This document shows positions 1 to 8,450 of a stretch of DNA of 64,000 bases, piece by piece. How positions within the stretch are numbered: the stretch's first letter is position 1; each line of letters opens with the position of its first letter. The DNA comes from Peptococcaceae bacterium (GTDB lineage: Bacteria > Bacillota > Desulfitobacteriia > Desulfitobacteriales > Syntrophobotulaceae), in NCBI GenBank assembly GCA_012517475.1, contig JAAYUV010000105.1, positions 36,043-100,042 of the forward strand, written 5' to 3'. Both the position numbers and the translations under genes were made by a program. The notes below the pieces were generated by a model. The model made no database searches and was not told the DNA's origin. It worked only from the letters and a program-made list of their open reading frames with translations.

Positions 1-618
1 GTTTCCGCATATGCCGACATTGTCCTGCCGGTCGCGACATTCGCCGAACATGACGGCATTGTCATTCCGCACTTTGGCCGCAATTCCGCTTTTCTTGGTG
101 CTGTCAACCATTGTATTGAGCGGGTCGGGGAATGCAAGTCTGACCTGGAAATCTGCTTTGACTTAGGGAAACGTTTAAATCCCAAAGCCTGGCCTTGGGA
201 AACAGTATCCGATTTCTTTACCGAACAGATTCAGTCCAAAACAGGATTAACCTATCCTGAATTGCAGGATAAAGTCGTCCAGCAGCAAAAATATGTCTAC
301 AAAAAATATGAAAAAGGGATGCTGTGCGCTGACGGAGAACCGGGCTTCCAGACACTGACCGGTCTGATTGAATTAAAGGCTACCGTGTTTGAAGACTGGG
401 GCGAAGATCCGCTGCCATATTTTAAAGAACCGCCCCACAGTCCGTACAGCACTCCGGAATTGTACGCGGAATATCCGTTAGTCCTTACTACCGGCGGCAG
501 GAAGTTTACTTCCTTCCATTCTGAACACCGGCAAATTCCTTCTTTAAGACAAATTACCCCCTGGCCAACAGTTGAGATTCATCCCGATACGGCAGAGGAT
601 TTGTGTCATGCAAGCTGA
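1..618 (+). pseudogene. Molybdopterin oxidoreductase, C-terminal fragment
   Basis: The reading frame is open from the first base, so the 5' part lies outside the window. The visible 205 residues match the end of the catalytic domain (an A-D-I-V-L-P-V-A-T-F-A-E motif, typical of DMSO-reductase family enzymes) and the start of the molybdopterin dinucleotide-binding domain (Y-P-L-V-L-T-T-G-G-R). The frame stops right after H-P-D-T-A-E-D-L, where the family normally continues for about 100 residues. A short stretch in another frame just downstream (about 612-670) resembles the usual family tail, so I infer an internal deletion plus frameshift. The residue pattern recalls the acetylene hydratase-like branch, but the substrate cannot be told. 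Non-functional as it stands. Confidence 0.75.
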
Positions 619-689
619 ATACGCCTCCCCCGAAGGAAGAGCCGGATATTCCGTAAGGCTTACTTTATGTTTATTAACGGAAATGAAAC

Positions 690-724
690 AAGACACTGGA
701 AAAGTGAAATCCAGTGTCTTTTGT
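690..724 (+). terminator. Rho-independent terminator
   Basis: Perfect 11-bp inverted repeat AAGACACTGGA / TCCAGTGTCTT with a 9-base loop, followed by a T-rich tract. It lies just after the decayed oxidoreductase and faces the convergent aminotransferase gene. Confidence 0.8.
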
Positions 725-735
725 CTTAGAAGATA

Positions 736-1902
736 TTATATATTCTTTTCAACCACTTGTATCAAATTCTTTGCTACGTATTCACAGTCAGATAAAGATA
801 GTGTGGAATAAAGGGGCAGGGTAATTTCATTGGCATATTGCGCATAAGCGTTAGGATAATGATCGATTTGATACCCTAGCGACCTATAGTAGGTAAACAT
901 GGGAATAGGTATATAATGTACATTTGTAGAAATACCGAAATCTGCCAATTCCTTAATTGCGTTATCCCTTTTCTCTTCGGGTAAACCCTTTATTCTTAAG
1001 AGGTAAAGATGATAAGAGCTTTCCGCATAGTCATTCTTAGAGGGAGGAAGAATAGCCCATTCCTTTTCGGATAGAATTTCGTTATATAAATTAGACAGTT
1101 TTCTCCTTTTATCTAACATTGTCTCATAACGTTCGAGCTGTGCTAGGCCAATCGCAGCGCTAATATCGGTCATATTGCATTTAAGGCCGTCCGTCAAAAT
1201 ATCGTACTTCCAGGCTCCTGCTTTCATTTTAGTCAGTGCATCTTTGGACTGGCCGTTTAAAGAAGAATACTTGAATTCTTTTGCCAGGTCCCGGCCTTTA
1301 TCGCCGAAAGTGATAATTCCTCCCTCTGCAGTTGTCAGGTTTTTGACTGCGTGAAAGGAAAAAACATGGAAGTCAAATTGTTTTCCTACACGTTCTCCGT
1401 TATAGCGGGCCCCGATCGAATGCGCTGAATCAGAGATTAATAAGATATCCTCCCTGTTTTTGAGTTTAACAATTTCTTTTATCTGGTCAAAGTTCACAGG
1501 GAATCCGCCGATATCCACTGTTAATATTACTTTTGTTCTGGGTGTTATGGCATTAAGTATTAGTTCAGGGTCCATAAAAAAGCTGTCTTTTTCCAGATCA
1601 ACAAAGCGGGGTTTTATCCCCCTGTGCATTGAAGCATTGGAAGTAGCAACATAGGTATAAGGGGTAGTGATAATCTCATCATCCCCGCCAATATTAAACA
1701 CTTTTAATATCAAGTCCAAACCCTGTGAATTACTTGCCACGGCTACCGCGTTTTCAGCCGAACAATATTCCTTAATCTTTTCTTCAAATAAACCAACCCT
1801 GGGGCCGCTGGTTATCCAGCCTGATTTTAAAACCTCAGTGACCATATCGATTTCTCTTTGAGAAATATCAGGCGGGGAAAAAGGAATCGTGTGTTTTGTC
1901 AT
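736..1902 (-). CDS. DegT/DnrJ/EryC1/StrS family aminotransferase
   Basis: A 388-residue PLP-dependent sugar aminotransferase of the fold-type I DegT family, full length for the group. Family hallmarks are visible: S-D-S-A-H-S near residues 157-162 (the aspartate contacts the PLP nitrogen) and F-S-F-H-A-V-K-N near residues 181-188, with Lys187 the expected Schiff-base lysine. Such enzymes aminate keto-sugar nucleotides for surface glycans or flagellin glycosylation. No other sugar-nucleotide genes are adjacent, so the substrate is unknown. The start is an ATG with an AGAAGGG-like site upstream. It is an intact gene sitting between pseudogenes, which suggests local insertion or rearrangement. 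Confidence 0.88.
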   Translation of the reverse strand: MTKHTIPFSPPDISQREIDMVTEVLKSGWITSGPRVGLFEEKIKEYCSAENAVAVASNSQGLDLILKVFNIGGDDEIITTPYTYVATSNASMHRGIKPRFVDLEKDSFFMDPELILNAITPRTKVILTVDIGGFPVNFDQIKEIVKLKNREDILLISDSAHSIGARYNGERVGKQFDFHVFSFHAVKNLTTAEGGIITFGDKGRDLAKEFKYSSLNGQSKDALTKMKAGAWKYDILTDGLKCNMTDISAAIGLAQLERYETMLDKRRKLSNLYNEILSEKEWAILPPSKNDYAESSYHLYLLRIKGLPEEKRDNAIKELADFGISTNVHYIPIPMFTYYRSLGYQIDHYPNAYAQYANEITLPLYSTLSLSDCEYVAKNLIQVVEKNI

Positions 1903-2296
1903 CCGTAATCAACCCTTCTTTTCTTACTACCTATATTTGAGTAATTAATTTACAAATTCCAATGAAAGATTTCCATTGCTTGTTTATATATGGGTATTAT
2001 AATTCAAATTTTGGATAGATCATAGTGTCAGTTCTCCGATTACTATTTTTGGAGCTTTTACAATAGTGAAAAATTATTTTCATTCTTGTAAAAAGCAAGG
2101 CCTTTTTGTTTCAGTTTATTAACTATTTTACCGTAAACCTGCCGTAATAATCAGGCTGTAAGAAAAATTTATTCTTGGTATATTAAATGCATTTAAGAAA
2201 GTATGAATTGAGAAAAGGTTTATGGAGAGACAAGTTGGTTATTATACCTAAAAAAAAGTACCTTAATTCAATAATAAAGGCAGGAGGTGTAGGAGA
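1903..2296. other. Gene-free AT-rich stretch
   Basis: About 390 bases between divergent genes. It should hold the promoters of the aminotransferase (left) and the zinc-ribbon gene (right). I see no convincing paired -35/-10 boxes, long repeat or RNA family here. Confidence 0.5.
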
Positions 2297-2455
2297 ATGT
2301 GTTTTCGTCCACCCAGTGCAGGTAAAGCAATTAAATGTCCAAGTTGTGGTGCTTTGAACCCTTCAATTGCAAAGAATTGTGTGAAATGTAAGACTGATTT
2401 ATCTCAAGCTAAAGAAGAAATGAACAAAGAAGAAAATAACAAAGAAGATAAATAA
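2297..2455 (+). CDS. Small zinc-ribbon protein
   Basis: A 52-residue ORF with an excellent ribosome binding site (AGGAGGTG, then AGGAGA) before its ATG. It has one four-cysteine zinc ribbon, C-P-S-C-G ... C-V-K-C, at about residues 14-31, and a charged Lys/Glu/Asn-rich tail. It lies just upstream of the broken MFS transporter and probably shared its transcript. Role unknown; by its size it could be a regulatory or metal-binding partner. Confidence 0.7.
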   Translation: MCFRPPSAGKAIKCPSCGALNPSIAKNCVKCKTDLSQAKEEMNKEENNKEDK

Positions 2456-2461
2456 TTTTAA

Positions 2462-3699
2462 CTGAAAAATTTCTTATTCCAGGGACTTGTATTATACGGT
2501 GAACCCGTTGTAAACAGTTATATGATTGTTCACACCGGGATGGGGAGAAGTATCCTTGGTGCAGGAACCGCATTATTTATGCTTTTTCAGGGATTATCAG
2601 GTCCTTTTGTCGGAAGGACGATCAAAAAAAGCGGAATCAAAGCAACGATTATTTTAGGGGCAATTTTGGTTGCAGTTTCATCAATCCTTATGGGGACTAT
2701 TGTCGGTTCAGCCTGGCAGTATCTTATCTGTTTCGGAGTTATTTCCGGACTGGGGATTGGTTTCAGCGGTATGTTCTCCGTCCAATCCGGTATCACCTAT
2801 TGGTTTCGGGAAAGACGCGCTTTTGCTATGTCGATTGCGTTGACCGGAGCCGGTCTGGGAGGGTTTACAGCCGGCAATGTACTCAATGGGATTATCACAA
2901 TGACCGGCGACTGGAGAATGGCCTGGCATTTTATTACGTTAACATGTGTTGTTACAGTTATCATCGCATTACTATTCGTGGTGAACAGGCCTGAAGATCT
3001 GGGGCAAATCCCTGATGGCAGCATTTATGAAAAAACAGAGAATTCCTCAGAGAAAAGGCTTAGGCCGCGTATATAAAACCACGGTTGATGTAAACATGTC
3101 GGAAGTCATGAAGGATAAAAGGGTATGGTTTATCATTATTGCTTTATTAGCGCTTAGGTTTACGTATTCCATGTGTATCGCCCATGCGATTTTTCATTTA
3201 TTCGACAAAGGTATCCCTCAAGCCGTTTTAGCAACTGCAGTGGGAACAATGACCCTTTTCAGTGTTTTCGGGAGGCTTGGCGCAGGTGCACTTGGAGACC
3301 GGATTGAGCCCCGAATTGTATGGATAGGCGGAATGCTGGTATTTATTGTAGGTTTCCTTAGTTTGATGTTTGCCCAATCAGCTTGGATGGCTATTCTATT
3401 TTCAATTTGTGTCGGTATGGGGTTTGGATCTTTCCTATGTGTGTTCAGCTGCGATGATAGGAAATTACTATGGCGTAAATACTTTTCCTCTTGTAATGGG
3501 AGTTGTTTTTCCCTTCCAGATGGTGGTCGGCGCTATTGCCCCCTTCTCGGCCGGTTTAATCTATGATCTGACCAATAGCTATTTTATATCCTTCTCTATT
3601 GGTCTTGCGGTCATGATCGTCGGTACATTGGCGGTAATGTTCGCAATACCTCCCGAATATGACAGAAAAGAAGATTCGGTACAGACCATAGCCACGTAG
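2462..3699 (+). pseudogene. OFA-type major facilitator transporter, frameshifted
   Basis: Membrane segments of an oxalate/formate-antiporter-like MFS protein are spread over three frames. Segment one (2462-3076) holds helices from the end of helix 1 to about helix 6. Segment two (about 3040-3440) carries the central loop and helices 7-10, including a conserved F-G-R-L-G-A-G-A-L-G-D loop. Segment three (about 3440-3699) carries the last helices. Two frameshifts, near 3040-3075 and near 3440, plus a missing first helix make this a pseudogene. Neighbouring molybdopterin enzyme fragments suggest the transporter once moved a small carboxylate such as formate; that is inference. Confidence 0.8.
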
Positions 3700-3722
3700 C
3701 AGATCAATAAAAAGCTCTTATG

Positions 3723-3753
3723 AAAATCCTTATTTCGATAAGGATTTTTTTTT
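3723..3753 (+). terminator. Rho-independent terminator
   Basis: Hairpin AAAATCCTTAT / ATAAGGATTTT with a TTCG tetraloop and a nine-T run, just after the transporter pseudogene. Confidence 0.88.
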
Positions 3754-3917
3754 GTGAGAATAGTTAGTTTAACACGGATGAAAACCTATTTGCATTTCTG
3801 AAAGAGTAGATACATAAACGAAAAAAATTTTCTTTTTCTTAACAGCGCTTTTTTGAATTTTTGGATATGAGCATACAGGAACAGGCTTATTTTGCTATTA
3901 TGGCCCGCATAACCCGG

Positions 3918-3935
3918 TTGGCACAATTTATGCAA
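3918..3935 (+). promoter_or_regulatory. Sigma-54 (-24/-12) promoter candidate
   Basis: TTGGCAC at 3918-3924 and ATGCA at 3930-3934 put the diagnostic GG and GC exactly 10 bases apart, as RpoN promoters require; one base (ATGC for TTGC) departs from consensus. The palindrome CAATTT-ATGC-AAATTG (3924-3939) overlaps it. It lies about 160 bases upstream of the oxidoreductase fragment at 4094. No activator gene is visible nearby. Confidence 0.5.
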
Positions 3936-4093
3936 ATTGAATATACGATTCCTTATTCAATGATCTATTCTGTTTTACATGTAAACGATTGCGGTTAAAA
4001 AAGCAGGGAGGGGGCTAATAAGAAATTCAATTCGCGATGGAAAAATAAAATCATCACACACGGTTACTAGAATTTTTTAAAGGAGAAGAGATA

Positions 4094-4417
4094 ATGGCTG
4101 ATTACAAAGAGTTTTTAGACAGTATTAATCGGAAACTCTATCATGAAGGAGAATGGCGGTGGCAAGAGGGGGAATATACAGTTACCCGTTCGCACCAATA
4201 TACTGCTCCCGGATGCCATAATTCCTGCGGTATCCTTCTTTATACGAAAGACGGAAAACTGGAAAAGGTAGAAGGAGATCCTCTTAATCCGTTTAATAAC
4301 GGCAAGCTGTGTATGAGGTGTCAAAACCTGGCCGAAGCTGTTAACCATCCCGACCGATTAAAATACCCCATGAAAAGGGTTGGTGAAAAACCAAAGGGCT
4401 TAAAGACTTGGGACTGA
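4094..4417 (+). pseudogene. Molybdopterin oxidoreductase, N-terminal fragment
   Basis: The ATG follows AAAGGAGAAGAG. About 100 residues read as the N-terminus of a DMSO-reductase family enzyme: the motif C-H-N-S-C-G-I, then E-G-D-P-L-N-P and C-M-R-C (binding of the 4Fe-4S cluster and start of the catalytic domain). Homology ends around residue 100, at V-G-E-K-P-K-G, and the sequence becomes the interior of moaA in another frame. A normal gene would run about 600 more residues. I read this as a deletion fusing the two genes. Confidence 0.8.
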
Positions 4418-5094
4418 CCACCAATGGAATTTTACTGAAGGATTATGCCTATGCCCTGAAAAAAGCCGGTTTAACAAGAGTCAATGTCAGCCTGGACAGT
4501 CTTGATGAGGCAAAATATAAAACAATAACGAGATGCGGCAGCGTGACATCTGTTTTTGAGGGTATCAAAGCGGCAAAAGAGGCTAAACTATTCCCGTTGA
4601 AACTTAATGTTGTCTTAATAGGAGGATTCAACGATAATGAAATAGAAGATTTTATTAATTTAACCGTAGAAGAAGATATCGAAGTAAGGTTTATCGAACT
4701 GATGCCTTTAGGAGAAGCAAGCAGTTGGGATAAGAAGCATTTCTTGCCGAGTACCGAAATTATTAAAAGGGTCCCCAGACTTATTCCTATGCCCTTTAAG
4801 GGGCATGGCAGTGTTGCCCGTCTTTACAAATTGCCGAACAGCAAGGGTAAAGTTGGCATTATCAGTCCGTTAAGCAGTCACTTTTGCAACTATTGCAACA
4901 GGATCAGAATAACCCCCGATGGTAAGCTGAAACCCTGTTTGCATTCCAATATAGAAATCGATATTCGCGATTATGGCGAAGAAAATATAGAAAAATTTAT
5001 TATTGACGGAATCCGGGCAAAGCCATTTAGGCATTGCATCCAAAACGAGGATTTTATCCCGGTAACAAGGAATATGCATGAAATTGGAGGATAA
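4390..5094 (+). pseudogene. moaA: GTP 3',8-cyclase MoaA, N-terminus missing
   Basis: About 230 residues match the middle and end of MoaA: L-T-T-N-G, the barrel interior, and the C-terminal cluster motif C-N-Y-C-N-R ... C-L near residues 155-172. The first 80-90 residues, including the radical-SAM C-x3-C-x2-C cluster, are absent and replaced by the upstream oxidoreductase fragment. A TTG at 4408 could start translation, but without the SAM cluster the product should not cyclise GTP. The frame overlaps the moaC ribosome binding site, so the original operon order is kept. A working moaA must lie elsewhere if the cofactor is made. Confidence 0.85.
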
Positions 5095-5095
5095 A

Positions 5096-5584
5096 ATGAA
5101 CCAGCTTACACATTTTAACGAAGAAGGCAGGGCCAAAATGGTTGATGTAAGCCACAAAGCGGAAACAGTGAGAATTGCCGTGGCGCGGGGGGAAATCAGG
5201 ATGAAACCGGAGACACTTGCCCTGATTAAGGACAAGGCTCTAGCCAAAGGGGATGTGTTAGCCGTCTCGCAGGTTGCGGCAATCATGGGCGCCAAAAAGA
5301 CTTCGGAAATTATCCCGATGTGTCACCCCTTATTTTTATCGGGAATTGATGTATCCTTTTACCTGAATGAAGCGGAAAGCAAGGTTGAAATCAGGGCGGA
5401 AGTCAAAAACACCGGACAGACAGGAGTAGAAATGGAAGCGTTGACGGCTGTTTCCATTGCCGCCCTAACCATTTACGATATGTGCAAAGCTGCAGAGAAG
5501 GATATGGTAATCAGTAATATTCACCTGGCCAGTAAGTCGGGCGGGAAAAGCGGTGAGTACATCAGAAAGGAATTTAACCCGTAA
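5096..5584 (+). CDS. moaC: Cyclic pyranopterin monophosphate synthase MoaC
   Basis: A 162-residue protein of normal MoaC length. It converts the MoaA product, 3',8-cyclo-7,8-dihydro-GTP, to cyclic pyranopterin monophosphate in molybdenum cofactor synthesis. Family motifs are M-V-D-V-S near the start, P-M-C-H-P-L and V-E-M-E-A-L-T-A-V. The ATG at 5096 was chosen because GGAGG lies five bases upstream, inside the end of moaA; an in-frame ATG at 5078 lacks such a site. Only one base separates the moaA stop from this start, so the two were translationally coupled. Confidence 0.95.
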   Translation: MNQLTHFNEEGRAKMVDVSHKAETVRIAVARGEIRMKPETLALIKDKALAKGDVLAVSQVAAIMGAKKTSEIIPMCHPLFLSGIDVSFYLNEAESKVEIRAEVKNTGQTGVEMEALTAVSIAALTIYDMCKAAEKDMVISNIHLASKSGGKSGEYIRKEFNP

Positions 5585-5643
5585 CGTTTTTCTTATTCCT
5601 TATGATTTTGGTTATATGGTAACGAAGCTAAAGGGGGAATACG

Positions 5644-6141
5644 ATGATTACAATAGGAATTTTAACTGCCAGTGACAAAGGTTCTGTGGGCGAGAGACAA
5701 GATCTGAGCGGAGCGGCGATCAGGGAGATTGTAGAGCAAGCAGGCTGGAAAGTTCAAACCATGGAAATTGTGCCGGATGAGAAAGATATAATCCAGGGGA
5801 AATTGATCCAGTATGCTGACGATCTGGGTTTGGATATCGTATTTACTACGGGCGGAACAGGATTCTCCCCGAGAGACGTAACCCCGGAAGCGACCTTGGC
5901 GGTAGTTGACAGGTTAGTCCCGGGAATCCCCGAAGCCATGCGTCTGGAAAGTCTGAAAATAACCCCAAGAGCCATGCTCTCCAGAGCTGCGGCCGGAATC
6001 AGGGGCAGGACCATTATCATCAATCTTCCCGGAAGCCCGAAAGGGGTCAGGGAGTGTTTGAACGTTGTGTTTCCGTCTCTTCAGCATGGGGTGGATATTC
6101 TCAAAGGCAATACCGGGGAGTGTGCAGAACCAGTCAAATAA
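5644..6141 (+). CDS. mogA: Molybdopterin adenylyltransferase, MogA/MoaB family
   Basis: A 165-residue protein that adenylylates molybdopterin ahead of metal insertion. It shows the MoCF-binding fold signature T-T-G-G-T-G-F-S-P-R-D-V-T-P-E near residues 75-90, and N-L-P-G-S-P-K-G. It sits 59 bases after moaC with its own AAAGGGGG site. MogA and MoaB cannot be told apart firmly by eye; the context (moaC, mobB) supports molybdopterin work either way. Confidence 0.9.
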   Translation: MITIGILTASDKGSVGERQDLSGAAIREIVEQAGWKVQTMEIVPDEKDIIQGKLIQYADDLGLDIVFTTGGTGFSPRDVTPEATLAVVDRLVPGIPEAMRLESLKITPRAMLSRAAAGIRGRTIIINLPGSPKGVRECLNVVFPSLQHGVDILKGNTGECAEPVK

Positions 6142-6155
6142 AGGGATGATTAACG

Positions 6156-6731
6156 GTGGGGGAAGTATTACCGGTGAAAATTAGCCAAAATAGTGACATT
6201 GAAAATTTACGTGTGGTGACGGAAAAATCCAAGCTGGCCGATGTTCCGGTGGTCTGTTTTGTGGCCGGAAAGTCCGGAACCGGAAAAACAACTCTCCTGG
6301 AGAAAGTGATCCGGGAAATGGTTGGGCGCGGTTATGAAGTGGGAACCATCAAAAGCGACACGCATGGATTTGAGATGGATCAGCCGGGAAAAGACACCTG
6401 GCGATTTGCTGAAGCGGGTGCTAAAGCAACCGCAATTATTGGGCCCGGCAAATATGCGCTCATCCAGAAGACGCAGGAAAAAAAAGATCTTGATACCGTA
6501 GCATCCTTCATTCAGGGAGTAGATATTATTCTCGTCGAAGGCTATAAAGGGGCGGACAAACCGAAAATCGAAGTCGTAAGGCGGGAAAAGGGAACGGAAA
6601 TTGTCTCTTCCCGTGAAAACCTGATTGCTGTTGTTACCGATGTGGAAGGGCTTTCCATCGAGGTTCCTGTTTTGAATATCAACGATGTTGAAGGAGTAGC
6701 CGATTTGCTCATAAAAAAATATTTATCCTGA
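6156..6731 (+). CDS. mobB: Molybdopterin-guanine dinucleotide adapter MobB
   Basis: A 191-residue P-loop GTPase-like protein with Walker A G-K-S-G-T-G-K-T-T near residues 38-46 and a D-x-x-x-x-E-G-Y-K-G motif near residue 125. MobB assists MobA in attaching GMP to molybdopterin; mobA lies at 52.4 kb rather than next door. The GTG at 6156 is 14 bases after mogA. A second GTG at 6174 is possible and would remove six residues; neither has a strong ribosome binding site. Confidence 0.9.
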   Translation: MGEVLPVKISQNSDIENLRVVTEKSKLADVPVVCFVAGKSGTGKTTLLEKVIREMVGRGYEVGTIKSDTHGFEMDQPGKDTWRFAEAGAKATAIIGPGKYALIQKTQEKKDLDTVASFIQGVDIILVEGYKGADKPKIEVVRREKGTEIVSSRENLIAVVTDVEGLSIEVPVLNINDVEGVADLLIKKYLS

Positions 6732-6798
6732 TTTGGATAAATATAAAGACATAAAGACATACAAGTATTATTTTTCAAAGCTATTGGAGGTATGGGTT

Positions 6799-7233
6799 AT
6801 GGCAAAAGTATTGTCGATTAATATCAGCGAAGAAAAAGGTGTTCCTAAGAAGGAGATAGAGAAAGGATATTTTCAAGTCAATCACGGACTTGTTGGAGAT
6901 GCCCACGCCGGAGAATGGCACAGGCAAGTAAGTCTGCTTGGAATTGAGAGTGTAGATAAAGTGAAAGCCATGGGCCTGCCTGACCTGGAGATGGGGAGTT
7001 TTGCCGAGAATATTACGACAGAAGGGATCATTCTTTACGAACTGCCCATTGGAACCAAACTTCAGGTTGGGGAAACCACAATGGAAGTTACGCAGATTGG
7101 CAAAGAATGCCACCACGGGTGCGCAATCCGGCAAAAAACCGGAGATTGTGTGATGCCCAGGGAAGGGATCTTTACAAAGGTTCTTACTCCGGGATGGGTT
7201 AAGCCCGGGGACAGCATTGAAGTTATATCATAA
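6799..7233 (+). CDS. MOSC domain protein
   Basis: A 144-residue stand-alone MOSC domain, the C-terminal domain found in molybdenum cofactor sulfurases and YiiM-like reductases. Visible features are N-H-G-L-V-G-D-A-H-A-G near residues 28-38 and a C-H-H-G-C-x-I-R cluster near residues 107-114. In Clostridia such short MOSC proteins often accompany moa/mog genes and are thought to handle sulfur or cofactor delivery. The ATG at 6799 has GGAGG eight bases upstream. It overlaps the convergent regulator gene by 11 bases. Confidence 0.85.
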   Translation: MAKVLSINISEEKGVPKKEIEKGYFQVNHGLVGDAHAGEWHRQVSLLGIESVDKVKAMGLPDLEMGSFAENITTEGIILYELPIGTKLQVGETTMEVTQIGKECHHGCAIRQKTGDCVMPREGIFTKVLTPGWVKPGDSIEVIS

Positions 7234-8188
7234 TTTTCCCCATCTGGGAAACATCATAGCCGCCTAATCCTTCTATCTCATTACGGTAGGTGGAAGAGCG
7301 AATGATTTGGAGCAAGGCCTGAAAATGCGGTTTCATTTGGTCTTCCTGCCTGATCACAAGATCGTAGCGTTCTTTCTGCAGGGGAATAAATTCCAGGCCC
7401 GGAACCTGCATAGCAACTTTTTCTATGCCTATTCCTACATCGGCCTCTTTTCGCGCAACCTTGCTGGCAACCGACATATGGCTCATTTCTACGTCATCAT
7501 ATCCATTGATTAAATGCCAGGGGATTTTTTCTATCTGAAGTTTTTCATCCAAAAGAACCCTGGCGCCCGAACCGTGTTCCCTGTTGATAAAACGGACATC
7601 CGGACGGGCGAGATCTGACCAGGACGAAATTTTTTTAGGGTTGCCGGAAGCAACAAAAAACCCTTCATAACGATAGACCAGATTGATTACTGTTGTCGGG
7701 TGACCTGGAAGCAGCCGGCGAATATAAGGCAGATTATAATCATCTGTATCCCGGTCCCAGAGATGAGTGGTAACCGCATTAGCCTGTCCCTTATACAGCG
7801 CTATTAAACCATCCATACTGCCTATGTAGTTACGCAGGAATTTAATATTGGGGAAGTGCTTGGTGAGGTGGCGGGTAAGAATATCTAATATGATGTCTTG
7901 CCCGCATATTACTAATCCGTTATTAATATCAGGTTCAGAGGGGGGCATTGTTTTGCCGGGGGAATTGGTAAGGGGTAAATCAGAAATATCGGGTCCTTGA
8001 CTAAGGCTTTTGCCTTTTTGTTTATAAGACGTAATATCGGACTCTTCAATTCGTACCTTTCGCCCTACACGATAGGCGCCCAATTCCCCGCGCTTAATGA
8101 GCTCGTATACCGTATATTTGGAGATTTTCAATATTTTAGCGACTTCTTCAGGCGTATAGGTAGTGTTGTCAGACAACTGAGACCACAC
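7223..8188 (-). CDS. Helix-turn-helix regulator with periplasmic-binding-like domain (molybdate/tungstate type)
   Basis: A 321-residue transcription factor. Residues 10-55 form an excisionase/MerR-like winged helix (T-P-E-E-V-A-K-I-L-K-I-S then G-R-K-V-R-I). Residues 90-310 resemble a solute-binding domain of the PBP-like family used as an oxyanion sensor. It is transcribed away from modABC and follows the cofactor genes, so I infer that it senses molybdate or tungstate and controls uptake and cofactor synthesis. No classical ModE TOBE domain is present. A strong inverted repeat lies in the divergent promoter region. Confidence 0.82.
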   Translation of the reverse strand: MWSQLSDNTTYTPEEVAKILKISKYTVYELIKRGELGAYRVGRKVRIEESDITSYKQKGKSLSQGPDISDLPLTNSPGKTMPPSEPDINNGLVICGQDIILDILTRHLTKHFPNIKFLRNYIGSMDGLIALYKGQANAVTTHLWDRDTDDYNLPYIRRLLPGHPTTVINLVYRYEGFFVASGNPKKISSWSDLARPDVRFINREHGSGARVLLDEKLQIEKIPWHLINGYDDVEMSHMSVASKVARKEADVGIGIEKVAMQVPGLEFIPLQKERYDLVIRQEDQMKPHFQALLQIIRSSTYRNEIEGLGGYDVSQMGKIMI

Positions 8189-8240
8189 CTTTCTTTTAAA
8201 ACTATTTAAATGATATTATAGCATAGGAGCCAACCTGCTT

Positions 8241-8266
8241 AAACATAAGCTTTTTCACTTATGTTT
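8241..8266. promoter_or_regulatory. Inverted repeat, candidate operator of the mod regulator
   Basis: Perfect 9-bp arms AAACATAAG and CTTATGTTT separated by 8 bases, with weaker outer pairing (AACC..GC against GCCGGTT). It lies 53-78 bases upstream of the regulator start and about 185 bases upstream of modA, where a shared operator is expected. No T-run follows on either strand, which argues against a terminator. Confidence 0.45.
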
Positions 8267-8450
8267 TCTGCCGGTTAAAATAAAAGTATTCTCCATAAAA
8301 AATGAATTATATTTAGTTTAGTTAGTAGTAGTTTGGTATTGATTGGAGTATAAAGTGGCTGTATAATAAATTATGTGAGTTACAGTTAGTTTATATTTGG
8401 TCTTACCTAAAGGAATGTTGATGCTTTGAGAAAGAAATGGAGGTACTGAG

